The notes under the pieces were generated by a model. It made no database searches. It saw nothing but the letters and a program-made list of their open reading frames with translations, and was not told the DNA's origin. Positions 33,998-45,596 of a stretch of DNA of 64,000 bases are shown one piece after another; within the stretch, counting starts at the first letter, position 1, and every line of letters begins with the position of its first letter. The position numbers and the translations under genes were made by a program. The stretch spans positions 6,635-70,634 of the forward strand of contig VSDK01022083.1 of NCBI GenBank assembly GCA_009767595.1, written 5' to 3'. The DNA is from Symbiodinium kawagutii. Its lineage: Eukaryota > Sar > Dinophyceae > Suessiales > Symbiodiniaceae.

Positions 33998-34409
33998 CTC
34001 GCAGGGAACGAAGTCGTGGCCAGCAGCCGACAATCGTAATTCATCAGTGGTTCTCAAATGCAGGGTTTATAGTGGTTTATAAAGGTTATGACCGTAGGTT
34101 TTAAGCATAAGGGGTTGACTTCCATAGGTTTATAGTGGTTAAATTCCATCCATAGTTTTATTGTGGTCAATAATGAAGGTAGTTAATAGGGGTTCTAACC
34201 AGGGTTGGTATTGGTGAGTGGTACATTGTGGAGATACCACCCACAGTGTCCATGACTACCAATTTCTTGTACGAATTATATAGATTTGTGATGTAAACGT
34301 GTAAGATCGACTACTAATCATGGCTAGTCATTGTAGGCGGGCGATTATTTGCTCCATCATCACTTATCATGGGTTCGTTGGCTGATTGCTGGGTAATTTG
34401 ATCATCTTC
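33998..34409. other. intron filler
   Basis: GGTTTATAGTGG-type filler between two exon candidates; nothing else seen. Confidence 0.5.
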
Positions 34410-34489
34410 TCAGCTCGCAACGATGCCACAATGCCACGATGCCAGGGATCGTTCTGAGCTGTTGATCCCAATCACCAGCAGGTCCTGCC
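34410..34489 (-). CDS. C-terminal exon candidate, unknown protein
   Basis: 80 nt on the minus strand: two bases after GTTGAAG followed by G, then QDLLVIGINSSERSLASWHC, GIVAS and TGA. Repeated GCATCGTGGCATTGTGGCATCG inside the segment is a small internal duplication. No family recognised. Confidence 0.35.
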
Positions 34490-35712
34490 CTTCAACATAC
34501 TGAACCATGTTGAAGCATCACTGACCATCATTAATCTGGTTGAAGCATCATGAACCATGTTTGCCCACCCCCAAGCATGCTTAACTATGCTTAACCATGA
34601 TGAACCATCACCATGATCATCATGAAGCATCACTCCGAGACCCCAGTCCTGTCTGAGCTGGATGGTGGGATTGAGACCATGGCCATGCCCATGGTTCGGC
34701 CAATTTTTCGATCAGCAGCGCCGTTGTTACTGCTAAGGGGGTTTCTCAAGCCATCGAGAGCCCCAAAGCTATGGCTGGTTTATTTCTATAAATCATTAAA
34801 AAGGGATGATTACGGGGTGTTTTCCTATTTTGAGAAACCACCCTATGAATATCGACAATCATTCACCACTGTCAACTATATTCTTAACAAATGCCATCGA
34901 CAATCAATCAACTTTCACCATTGCCGGCCATCATTCCCCCTTGTTGTGATACCCTATTTCATCATTATAAATCAAATCATATTTCTTCAATATGAATTAT
35001 TTTTTCAACCGCTGTGAAACGTGGTGATCATTATCAACCCTGATTCAGCTTTCTTACCTGTTAAACATCACTAAAGTATATTCATTGACGAGATGGCTGA
35101 CAATGATAGAGACATTTAGTTGCCAACCATGATCTTTGTCCATGTTGTCAATCATGATCAGGCCACCATCCATCGTTGTGAACCTAGCCAGCCATCATCA
35201 AACCATCGGGTCATTCGTCAATTCTGGGCTTGAAAATGGCAACACCACTACTGGCCATCATCAACCACTGTCATCATTAACAACTGTTTTGCCACTATTG
35301 CCACTAACTAAGCATCATCGACCATTCTCATTGTCAACCACTATCGGCCAGTATTTGCCATCAACTAGCTACGATTACTTGCCATTAAAGAACCATCACC
35401 ACTTGCTAGCCATTTGCCAATGGCTCATCATCAATCCATCATCAAAATATCGTTCTTAATAATATCCAACCATCATCAAGCAGCGCCAAACCTTACCAAT
35501 CCAACTTTAATAAACATCAAACCATAGTGCTGTATAATAGATATAATAGTGAATAGTGATACTAGTTACTTTGTTTTTTGTGATTAATATACTAGTTTTT
35601 ATTGAATCAACTGATGAGTGGTAACGCATCATTAAATCAATCCAACTAGTTTGGATAGTCCACCATCAATAATTGATAATCCGTCTTTAATAGTGATTAC
35701 TAAATCAACGAC
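34490..35712. other. intron with family B element and an open island
   Basis: The island 34635-34735 is open on both strands: minus TTALLIEKLAEPWAWPWSQS after TTAGCAG, plus ..LDGGIETMAMPMVRPIFR... It abuts the family B element at 34737-34843. The rest is ATCATC/ACCATC filler. Confidence 0.4.
34737..34843. mobile_element. family B introner-like element
   Basis: 107 bp; ends GGGGGTTTCTCAAGCCATC and CCTATTTTGAGAAACCACCC; core TGGCTGGTTTATTTCTATAA. Confidence 0.85.
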
Positions 35713-35850
35713 CGGTGGATTATCCAAAGCATAGTCTTGAATCGAAATTCTACGAGCTCTGTGCTCTCGCTGCTGCGCCTCCAATGTCGTACCACTCTGA
35801 GCGAGCCATTTCCAGGTCCTATGTTCAAGAAATGTCACGGGTGATGTGAC
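35713..35850 (-). CDS. exon candidate next to a family B element
   Basis: Exactly 46 codons on the minus strand from a CGACCCAG acceptor followed by G to a GTCGTT donor. Reads VTSPVTFLEHRTWKWLAQSG, TTLEAQQREHRARRISIQDY and ALDNPP. Charged helical central part. Its acceptor lies 15 bp beyond the end of the family B element 35865-35968, which fits that element forming the end of the preceding intron. GC-rich. No family recognised. Confidence 0.45.
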
Positions 35851-35864
35851 CTGGGTCGATAAAT

Positions 35865-35968
35865 GGTGGTTTCTCAAGTCATAGGGATCCGCCCCAAAAT
35901 GGATGGTTTATTTCTATAAATGATTAAACAAGGATGATTTGGGGGGTTCCCTATTTTCAGAAACACCC
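35865..35968. mobile_element. family B introner-like element
   Basis: 104 bp; ends GGTGGTTTCTCAAGTCATAG and CCCTATTTTCAGAAACACC; core GGATGGTTTATTTCTATAAA. Confidence 0.9.
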
Positions 35969-37325
35969 ATATGGCTATGGGTTGCAACCAACCAGCCAAG
36001 AAATGGGTAGAAGAATATCCCAACAAATGTTTGTCTGGTAATGTACTGGGTGAGAACAAGCAAGGGTAGTGGGTTTTGAGCCACAGTCAGATGTAGTGGT
36101 TAGTGAGGAGTTGATGATGGGTTGATGATAGGCGAAATGTCTGAATTGGAATGATAACGAAAAATGCTAAGATCATAGTCGTTTGGGGTAATCATTGTCA
36201 TTGCTTAAGTTCTAGCACAAATGATTGCCGTGAGCCAATCATATCAACATCATGACTGGTCAAGGGTTAACGCCGGCCGATGGTTCATATTCCCGACGGT
36301 TTTAGACGGGGTGTGAGTGGTTCGCGACAACGGACCAGTGGGACCTGACAGGGTATGGATATCAGTTCATCCAAGCTTTGTCTGTATGAATCAGCACCAA
36401 ATCATTGGAGATCTAGCCTTTCATACACTCCCGTATGTTTGATGGTAAACCGCGAGCTACCTATGTTTAAGCTGTTGATTGAACCTAGAATTCATATGGA
36501 TCCACCAATGATTCTTGCTGGCAAGTTAAGAAATTCATCAACAGCATTACTTATTAAAGCCACTCAAGGGACTGAAATGCGCAGCAAATCATGGCACAAA
36601 CCCTTATAATGGTAGGTTGTAACCCCTGCAACTATGGTTAGTAACCAAATACTAAATGGGGATGCACATTAGAAAGTATGGTTGATTGGTTTGTAACTAT
36701 GGTTTATTAGTAACTATGGTTAGTAGCGATCCAAGTATGTTGATTGCACAGCAGAAAGCGCGGTGCTAAGGGCCGTGTTCTGATGTCCTCCTCCTTCCTC
36801 GCTTCAGCCAAGGTTGGACGCTCCTTGGTGGAGCGCGATGGGAGGTACTGGTTGGGATGTCCATAAATGGTTGATGGTAAAAATTGCTTAATGATGGTTG
36901 ATGGTTGTTGCTTAATTAATGATGGTTGATGGTTGATGATGGCTAATTAATTGATGACTACAGCAATAAATGGTTGTTGATGGCTCCTGAAATGGAGGGT
37001 TTCAACCCTGTCTCTTGGAGAGATGCGGATCACCATAGTTCCAGGGGTTAGTCCACCAACCTGAAAAGGTCCTTTTCTCAGTTGCTTTCCCGGATCCAAA
37101 GGGTATCAACCATTCGCAGGCATCACAAACCAATCGGAAGCTCCATTCTTGACCACTATCAACGGCTCTGAGCCATAATTAACCATTTTTTTTGGCATTG
37201 CTATGTAACCATTACTTTAGCCATTGCTATATAACCCTTGCTTAACCATCATTAGCCATTGGCATTCCTATACCGCCATTCCTAGCCATTCGCCACTTTC
37301 ATTAACTACCCAATCCCAGCCATTT

Positions 37326-37429
37326 GGTAGTTTCTCAAATCATAGGGGTACCCCCCAATCATCACTAGGAATCATTGGTAGTAATATGATAGCCACTTTT
37401 ACGGGGTCCTCTGTGACTTAAGAAACCAC
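37326..37429. mobile_element. family B introner-like element
   Basis: 104 bp; ends GGTAGTTTCTCAAATCATAG and GTGACTTAAGAAACCAC; CCCCCCAATCATC after the left end. Confidence 0.8.
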
Positions 37430-37748
37430 AATATTGGTCTTATTGCTGGTCATCTTCCCTATTATCAACCAGCATGATCCCTATAAAACCATATAAACCA
37501 TAATTGCGGCCATCGTTTCCATATAAAACCCCAATATGATCTCTTTTACCCCCCAAGTTTGAAGAACCGAGGTTTATGACCCACCATTTTTATAACCCCC
37601 CAATATGATCTCTATAACACCCACATTGGGTCTTTTGAAAAACCCACCAGGACGGTTTAATAAAACCCACATTGGGGCTTAAGCCATTAAAACCGTCCTG
37701 GTCTTCTATTGAAACCATAAACCCCCAATTTTTAAGAACCACCCATTC

Positions 37749-37849
37749 GGTGGTTTCTTGAAATAGGGATATCCCAAAAATGGTGGGTTTATTACTAATA
37801 ATGATTAATATTGGATGATTTCGGGGTACCCCCATTTTGAGAAACCACC
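37749..37849. mobile_element. family B introner-like element
   Basis: 101 bp; ends GGTGGTTTCTTGAAATAGG and CCCCCATTTTGAGAAACCACC; core TGGTGGGTTTATTACTAATA. Upstream 37490-37745 is filled with related AACCCCCAATATGATCTCT units. Confidence 0.9.
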
Positions 37850-38094
37850 ATAAAGATCTGATTGTTGCTCATTATCCCTTATAATTAACCATCATTATCC
37901 AATTATCCCTTATAATGACAAGAAAACATGTTTCCAACCACCAATCAGATTTGGACCCACCATTTGGAGCCGGTCTTCGTTGCTGGCCCCTCTCTGAGCT
38001 CAGAAACCGGGAAGTCCTTAGACAAAGGTTCTGCGGGTGGAGCGTCCTGGCGCAGCCAGGTTCATCGCAGCAATGGGCTGAGTTTGGATGGTTA

Positions 38095-38370
38095 ATTAAT
38101 GTGGTGATTAAATTGTGGTTGATGGTTGGTTGATGGTTGGTTGATGGCTGGTTGGTTGATGGTTGGTTGATGGTTGGTTGGTTGATGGTGGTTAAGCATC
38201 AAAATGGTGATTAACCATCAAAATGGTTGATTCATGGTGGTTGATGGTTGATGACAGTGATCGATAAGGGCGAACAATGATGGTTGATTAATGGCTGATT
38301 ACTGGTGGTTGATGCTTGATGATAAATGTGAATGGTAAATGATGATGGTTGATTAGTGGTGGTCGTTTCA
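38095..38370. repeat. GGTTGATGG degenerate tandem
   Basis: Densest local run of the TGGTTGATGG motif that also fills much of the window. Confidence 0.85.
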
Positions 38371-38504
38371 TGGTTAACCGCCATGAATGGAACCAACCTA
38401 TGAATCATTTGTATCATTTGTTTAACCAGTGTGAAATGCATCAATGCGATTGTGCTCCCGGTGAAATGATAATGCTTGGCTCGTGCCTGGCAGAGAGATG
38501 GATC

Positions 38505-38690
38505 AAAAAAAAAAATGGGATGCATCAAAAAAAAAATTGACGAGGAAGGATCAAAAAAAAAATTGGGAAGGATCAAAAAAAAAATTGGGAAGGATCAAAA
38601 AAAAAATTGGGAAGGATCAAAAAAAAAATTGGGAAGGATCAAAAAAAAAATTGGGAAGGATCAAAAAAAAAATTGAGAGTTCAAAATGCA
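38505..38690. repeat. 22-bp tandem, GATC-A10-TTGGGAAG
   Basis: Six near-identical 22-bp units at 38547-38680, flanked by variants (TGGGATGCATC, TTGACGAG, TTGAGAG). Lysine-rich open frames here are repeat products. Confidence 0.95.
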
Positions 38691-38767
38691 GGGAAACAGT
38701 GGCGTTTCGAGAAGCGAAGGCTATCAAAAAAAAAAATGGCAAGGATCAAAAAAAAAATTGACCAGGA

Positions 38768-38919
38768 TCAAACATTTGCATGCTATTTGCAGCATTTTGG
38801 AGCTAGGACCTCTCATTTTGCATGCTACTTGCAGCATTTTGGAGCTAGGACCTCTCATTTTGTATGCTATTTGCTGCATTTTAGAGCTAGGACCTTTCAT
38901 TTTGCATGCTATTTGCAGC
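38768..38919. repeat. 42-bp tandem running into the gap
   Basis: Three full copies and part of a fourth of a unit containing GCATGCTATTTGCAGCATTT and TGGAGCTAGGACCTCTCAT; the last copy is cut by the Ns. Confidence 0.95.
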
Positions 38920-39500
38920 NNNNNNNNNNNNNNNNNNNNNNNNNNNNNNNNNNNNNNNNNNNNNNNNNNNNNNNNNNNNNNNNNNNNNNNNNNNNNNNNN
39001 NNNNNNNNNNNNNNNNNNNNNNNNNNNNNNNNNNNNNNNNNNNNNNNNNNNNNNNNNNNNNNNNNNNNNNNNNNNNNNNNNNNNNNNNNNNNNNNNNNNN
39101 NNNNNNNNNNNNNNNNNNNNNNNNNNNNNNNNNNNNNNNNNNNNNNNNNNNNNNNNNNNNNNNNNNNNNNNNNNNNNNNNNNNNNNNNNNNNNNNNNNNN
39201 NNNNNNNNNNNNNNNNNNNNNNNNNNNNNNNNNNNNNNNNNNNNNNNNNNNNNNNNNNNNNNNNNNNNNNNNNNNNNNNNNNNNNNNNNNNNNNNNNNNN
39301 NNNNNNNNNNNNNNNNNNNNNNNNNNNNNNNNNNNNNNNNNNNNNNNNNNNNNNNNNNNNNNNNNNNNNNNNNNNNNNNNNNNNNNNNNNNNNNNNNNNN
39401 NNNNNNNNNNNNNNNNNNNNNNNNNNNNNNNNNNNNNNNNNNNNNNNNNNNNNNNNNNNNNNNNNNNNNNNNNNNNNNNNNNNNNNNNNNNNNNNNNNNN
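38920..39500. other. assembly gap (581 N)
   Basis: Unresolved bases between a 42-bp tandem and a pyrimidine repeat. Open frames of 300-400 codons crossing it are artefacts of translating N. Confidence 1.
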
Positions 39501-39838
39501 CTTGCTTCCTTCCTTCCTTGCTTCCTTCCTTTCTTTCTTCCTTGCTTTCTTCCTTCCTTGCTTGCTTGCTTCCTTGCTTCCTTGCTTCCTTGCTTGCTTG
39601 CTTCCTTCCTTCCTTGCTTCCTTCCTTCCTTCCTTCCTTGCTTGCTTCCTTCCTTGCTTCCTTCCTTCCTTGCTTCCTTGCTTCTTTGCTTGCTTCTTTG
39701 CTTGCTTCCTTGCTTCCTGGCTTCCTTGCTTCCTTGCTTTCTTGCTTCCTTCCTTCCTTCCTTGCTTCCTTCCTTCCTTGCTTCTTTCCTTCCTTCCTTC
39801 CTTGCTTCTTTGCTTCCTTTCTTCCTTGCTTCCTGGCT
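39501..39838. repeat. CTTC/CTTG pyrimidine-rich repeat
   Basis: About 340 bp of CTTCCTTC and CTTGCTTC tetramers, strongly strand-asymmetric. Leucine/phenylalanine or lysine/arginine frames here are repeat products. Confidence 0.97.
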
Positions 39839-39949
39839 GCAATTTCTTTTTTGATGCATCCCAATTTTTTTTTTGATGCATCCCAATTTTTTTTTTGATG
39901 CATCCCAATTTTTTTTTTGATCCCTCTCCCTGCCTGGCACGAGCAGCAT

Positions 39950-40576
39950 GAACCTACGAGGTAGCTGATTCCTGGCATTGCCATCATTGCTACCAGGACC
40001 AAGTTCTATCCCTGGAGCTGGGAGGCAAAGGCCAACCGAGTTTGATTGAAACGCTGGGGGTAGCCTCTGTGGACTCATATCAGCCAGTCACCTCCACTAT
40101 ATCCAATACATGATATGGTTCTTAACAACTTGAGGCCTGGAGCAAAGCTAGAAAAATAATGAGAGGATGGCGCTGAAGAGCAACGAATGAATGCGAGGAT
40201 CAGAGATTGCTTGCGACGCAGCGGACTGCGGAAATCCCTCTCTATGAAAAATATTTCAGTTTTCGCCGGTTTTCTGTCACAATCCTTGCCTTTAGCAACC
40301 GTCAGGGAGATATATGGCTGTGGGTACCCTGGCTGTTCACATCCCATGAACTGTGGCTATTGGGATGTTCATCTACCAATTGGTTGGTCAATAAGCTGAC
40401 CCCGCTTCGAGTTGGGAACTGAAGCCATGGCCGGTTAAGGGGGTAGTTACCGAGCTTTTCATCCAATTTACCATGGCTACATCCCAGTTCTAAAGCTCCA
40501 ACTAGGGGCTAGTTCACCACTTAAGCTTCACCTTGCCACAGCTTCACTGTCAGCTTGCCCTGGCCGACGGGAGTAC
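39950..40576. other. intron with family C element
   Basis: Family C copy at 40311-40401. The minus frame 40075-40347 reads ..PLRRKQSLILAFIRC.. without paired splice sites. Confidence 0.4.
40311..40401. mobile_element. family C inverted-repeat element, diverged
   Basis: Left ATATGGCTGTGGGTACCCTG, right TTGGTCAATAAGCTGACCCC. Confidence 0.5.
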
Positions 40577-40656
40577 CTGCTCCTCTTGCCGCATGGCTGC
40601 GAGTTCCTTTTCCTTCAAGAAGGTTTTGGCCAGTGCCTGGGCAATCGCAGTCACAT
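40577..40656 (-). CDS. exon candidate, helical charged segment
   Basis: 80 nt on the minus strand: two bases plus 26 codons reading VTAIAQALAKTFLKEKELAA then MRQEEQ, ending at CAG before a GTACTC donor. The acceptor is AGTGAG or the nearby CTGCAG. The Lys/Glu-rich helix is typical of coding sequence and is unlike the filler. Plus frames overlap. No family recognised. Confidence 0.45.
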
Positions 40657-42751
40657 CTCACTGCAGCAGTTGGGTAAGTGGGCCGTGGTCTGCTGGAACA
40701 TGTTCTTTTTTGAGGCCAAAGCATGGTTGATCGCATGCTGGTTGGCTCGTTGGAATATGATCACTCACATGATGCCAGAATCCTTGCCGAAGAATACCGC
40801 AATACATCTCTATACCACTATCATGTTACCAATAGAATATCCCATGGTATCATCATGCAAGAATACCACTACCTTAGAACAGAAGACCTACCGCTTCATA
40901 GTGTACGTTGCAGCTGGCTCCGCGAAGGGACGGCGATCAAACCAACCACGTACACCTTGAGATCGCGATCGCTCAATGGTAAAATCATAGCAATGATCAT
41001 ATGGTACAATATGATAATCATCATTGCACTTTACAAACATTCCATGTTTCAGAACATCAAAACAATGCAATGATACACAAAAAATCCAGTACAAACAAAA
41101 GTCTTGTTGCTGAGCCGATTCCCTTCATGACTATTCCAGTTTGCAAAGTTCAATGGGACAACCTAGTCGCTACCTTGTACCCATGGCTGGGTAGTGGTCA
41201 CACAAACAATGGTTGGTTATTCTGTATTGCTTTTTCTGTCAGGATATTCCCATTCCACCATGTTGTACCCGACTGAGCAATGGCGACAGCTGATGTATTG
41301 CTGACCTGGTAGGCGGCTCACGTTCTGCCTAAATATCTGGCTAATTGCTAGGATATTCCAGTAAGTACTTAGCTCTGGGTCAAAATCATGTACCCTAAAA
41401 ATAGCTAGTTAACCCAGCTAGTTACTAGCCCTACGTTTTCATTAGCTAGTTTACTAGCTATACAGCTTTACCATATTCACTACCCCTAGTGAATATCCAG
41501 GGAATGAATCAAATTGCCAAGCCTACAGACGAGTATTCTGGCTGCCTGGTTGGATCATGGAGGATGATCAACAATTGGATCTTCATCGCCACTTTCCCAT
41601 CAATAAATGGTGTAGGTCGTGGTCAAAATAGTTCCAAGTAACACCCTATAACAACTATGGATTGATGGTCACATTTGAAATGTCGGAGCGCCCAGTCCTC
41701 ATCGATCACTGGCTTGACTGACGGGAATTTCCATAAGAAAACATGGTTTTACCAGCAAACATGGCTGGATTTCCCGCAAATATTTTCTGTTTCTGGGCAG
41801 AGGTCCTGCCCAGAATGGGAGATCCCAATCAATGAACGATGACAACCATCGGCCATTGAAGGTCAACTAAACAATGGTTTATTGCTACGAAGGTGCCCAT
41901 GCAGTTTTATTCTTGTCACCAATACTTATACTGTTATTGTTACAGTCAATTATTTTGGTAGCATACGGTCATTACTCATGTTCTTCATGATAGCAACAGT
42001 TTCTATTCATCAGTGCTCATGATCGAAACAAAATCAGCAGCCGACTCCAATCATAGACATTGCTCCAATCACCAATCGAGCCTTGTTCGGAGACCCTCTT
42101 GGATACGGATCTCATTTGCCAGGTTACCATCTTGTACTGCCATTCGTACTTGGCTCCGGCCGAAGGTTTCTTTCGTCGGAATTTCTGGCAGCGCGATGGG
42201 GCTGGTTCCGATGATGAGGAACATGATGATGTTGATGACGACAATGATGATGATGTCTGATGACAAGAGTGACAATTCCTGATTACCAACCAAATTGGTG
42301 ATAGCCAGCTGCTCAGCAGGGAAATTTGCTGGTTGCTGGCTGCAAATGGGAATAATTCTTGATATTTCGCATGCACACACACATGATGTGTTTGTTCGGT
42401 TCGATCGATATCTATCTTGATAGTAATAAGTTTTGGAAGAGATGCCAGTATATCATCCAATAGATGTCACTCTCCTCAAGCGGGAACCCTCCAGGCAATG
42501 CGTCCCTGGGCCTTTCATGATCCCTTGCCTTTGCCTTCAGTGGTTGCTGTATCCTCCGAGTTCCAAAAACATCCATGGAATATTTGTGTGGAGGTGCTCC
42601 CCAAGAACCAGGCAGCCGGGAATGATGAGTCGCAAAGGTTGTACATCCGTTACAGTTTGAAGGCCAAAGTTCGGGTCTTGTGTATGGGCTTCGAGCCTTT
42701 GGCGAATGAAAATATGCCGTGCCAATCGCATTGTTAATGAAGAACCATCAA

Positions 42752-42818
42752 CTCACCACCATCAACCACCATCAACCATCATCAACCATCATCAACCATC
42801 ATCAACCATCATCAACCG
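42752..42818. repeat. CATCAACCAT tandem
   Basis: Near-perfect ATCAACCATC units; a local clean version of the filler motif. Confidence 0.9.
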
Positions 42819-44527
42819 ATCATGAAACATCATCAACCAACTCACAACAGAAGAACTGCTTCCCACTGTGACGGCATCTGTCGGCCTCCAAGCGGTGGTG
42901 CAGCATCATCTTCTTCCTCGGAGTCACGGCGAAATCATGAACCCACGCTACAAACAGCCATGAACAAATAGCATAAGCTACAATACTTGACAGAAATGGC
43001 ATGTTTAATAATAGAGTCAATGATGGGTAAATATTGGTGTAATGATGGATTTGGAGAGCTGGGTCATTGCCAATCATCAAAAAAAGTGTATTATTTGACC
43101 CCCCCACAGCTACCTTGAACCACCAGGCAATCAACAAGCAATCAGAACCCATATGTTTCAAGACTTGCAAAGCATTCGCAACAAGGAAATTCAAAAGCGA
43201 TGAGCCACTGTAGAGCCCACAATAATCAATCATGTGAGTTGGCATGAATCACTAAACCACTGGTGACTAATTGTTTTCCTTGATATTTTTACTTTTTGTG
43301 CCAATTTCAGCATGTTTCCCCAGAATTCGGTGATGACAACCTTGAAATACCATTGGTGCTACACATTGATACCAATTCAGAGGGCAAAAGTAACAGTGCT
43401 GAAAGGAACAAATGGCTTGGCAAAATATCCAGAAAACCATTGAAAGGCCATGATCATTCACTCGAGTGTCAATTAATCAGCATTCATTAGTAGTCTTGAG
43501 CATCATCAATCCCTGAATGACAACCTTGGTCGTTAGCAACGCTGAGAATAACATCATCATATCAACTGCCGTCAGAAGACATCACAAAAATCAGCTACTG
43601 CTAAAAACCAGACATCGACACCAATGCCATGGGTAGCTATGCGAACAGCAGACTATTGATTGAATAAACATATCAACCAGCTTGTAGACCATCATGGGCG
43701 GTTGTGATTTTACCAGCTCTTAAACCATCATTCACCAAGCATTCACCACTATGAAACATTCATCACCCCTTCACCATTACTAGATATCACTACCAACCAT
43801 TCACCACTATGAGCCAAAGATTCGCCAACCAGTCACCAACCAGTCACCAACCATCCATTCATCACCCAACCGTTCACCCAGCAACTTCCATGGCCGTTTT
43901 TCGGCGTCACGGCCCTCACCACTTCGATCCGAGCGACGACTCCGCGATGACGTCGTGCAGCTCGTCGTCGTTCATCCCGCGGATCTCCTTACGAAACTTG
44001 GCCTCGGGACGTCGTGACCGGTCGCGGCTCCACGGTGAGGGTCAGTCCACTTCCCACGGGTTCACGGAGCCCTACCAGGTTTATGGTTGGTTGAATGGTT
44101 GGTTGATGATGACTAGTTGATGAATGGTTGGTTGATAAATGTGAGTAGGCAACCATTGAAGCTGCTAAAAGAATTGGATGGTTGGATGGTTCCGTTGATT
44201 TGTTGGTTGGTTAGTTGGTTGGTTCTCAAACATGAAGATTCCCAACCCATCATGGTCAGAAGTTGGTCACCGAGTTCATGGGGTCCAGGAGATTCCCTGC
44301 ATGGTACCCAGTTGTTGAGCAGCTATGAGCGGATTGCTACAAAGAAGCACTTATATTAACTGTAAGTATAGACATGGATAATATGGTTGAGAAGAGGAGT
44401 AATGATGGGTAAATGAGATAGATGTATATAGATGGACATTAGCAACTATAGGGTCAGGAAGGATGGTCATTTTGCTTGTTTGAATCATCAATGAGAAGGT
44501 GCGAATGATGGGTAAATGGTGGGGTGT

Positions 44528-44567
44528 CATGGCTATGTGTCATGGCACCACCCAACACATAGCCATG
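44528..44567. repeat. short perfect hairpin
   Basis: CATGGCTATGTGT and ACACATAGCCATG separated by a 13-base loop; 13-bp perfect stem. Confidence 0.8.
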
Positions 44568-45464
44568 AATGGATGAACCCAACAGCTTGACTGGTCGTGG
44601 GATGTGAACAGCCGCAGGTACAGAGCATTAAGCCAAAGCCATGCGGGGGCAGAAATGATGGACAGCAATGGGGATGGTTTCATTCTTATCATTTTAAGTA
44701 AGGGACAATATTAGACAGTGGTCCATCATTTCTATCATTCCCTAGATCACCATATTTCACAAATACTCATTCCTTAAGCATTTAAAAAACAATGGTTCCT
44801 TGCAATAACTATGGTGATTCTTATTCTCATTCCCTATAGTCATCGTTGACAATGGTTAGTCGCCATTTGGTGAATCATTCCCTAGTCATGATTAAAGTCA
44901 TTCCCCGCGATAGGTGTTGCTAATCATTCCTAATGATGATTGTATTAGCGATGGGTAACCATTTGCTTGGTCATTGCCTTATTCAGCTGAGACGATTCTT
45001 ATTAACCATGGGTGATCAACCAGCAAAAAAGGTCAGCTTCATCATGCTTGGTCACCATCCCAAGCCGCTCAGCCGAAATGGTGAACACTACTACCATCGC
45101 CAACGCAAGTACAACCATCCTGCAGTAGATAGAATATCCTCCACGATCAAGGTACACAACATTTACGTATTGGGGATGGTCCAATATGTGATCCTATCTA
45201 AATGGCTACATCTACATGATCACTTTTGGATTTGGATGCGAATATAAACCATTATCAAACATCATTGACCACCATTTTACCATCACTTTGCCAAGTGCAC
45301 ACGATTATTCTACACATGCTTAGTTGATACCAAACAATAATCATATCTATCTTACCACGTAACAACGACTGTCACTATGAACCACGCATGAGAAACCATC
45401 ACTGAGCATTCTTACTCATAATGCAGTGAGTCCATCATAAACCTAATTCACCAGCAAGTAACCA

Positions 45465-45596
45465 TCATGTACCCTGTTGCGAACTGACATGGCAACCGAA
45501 AATCCACAATTTCATCAGGAAAATCCTGGGAAATCATCCATTTATGGTGGATTTTCTAGCCAGCCATGTTAGTGTACCATCATGTAACTTCTGCTA
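45465..45596. mobile_element. family E inverted-repeat element
   Basis: About 132 bp. Left TCATGTACCCTGTTGCGAAC then TGACATGGCAACCGAAAATC; right GATTTTCTAGCCAGCCATG then TTAGTGTACCATCATGTA. Interior CAGGAAAATCCTGGGAAATC parallels the copy at 18076. Confidence 0.75.

Larger units (their letters stand above)
35969..38471. other. intron-like region with family B pair
   Basis: A plus-strand open frame (36355-36609, 84 codons) is AT-rich, poor in G-first codons and has no splice support. An island at 37970-38090 is open on both strands. Family B copies at 37326-37429 and 37749-37849. GGTTGATGGTTGGTTGATGG tandem filler at 38095-38370. Confidence 0.4.
38472..39949. mobile_element. large inverted-repeat element with tandem arms and gap
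   Basis: The left arm begins ATGCTTGGCTCGTGCCTGGC, then a poly-A unit with TGGGATGCATC; the right arm is its reverse complement, ending TGCCTGGCACGAGCAGCAT. Inverted similarity runs through at least 60 bp including the A-tract/ATGCATC units. Inside lie 22-bp A-rich tandems, 42-bp tandems, the gap and a pyrimidine repeat. No transposase visible, though part is unsequenced. Confidence 0.75.

Noticed and set aside
36355-36609. Plus-strand 84-codon frame
   Set aside because: AT-rich, few G-first codons, no splice sites at sensible positions.
38607-40078. Open frames of 330-415 codons crossing 38920-39500
   Set aside because: Most codons are untranslatable N; the rest is A-tract and CTTC repeats.
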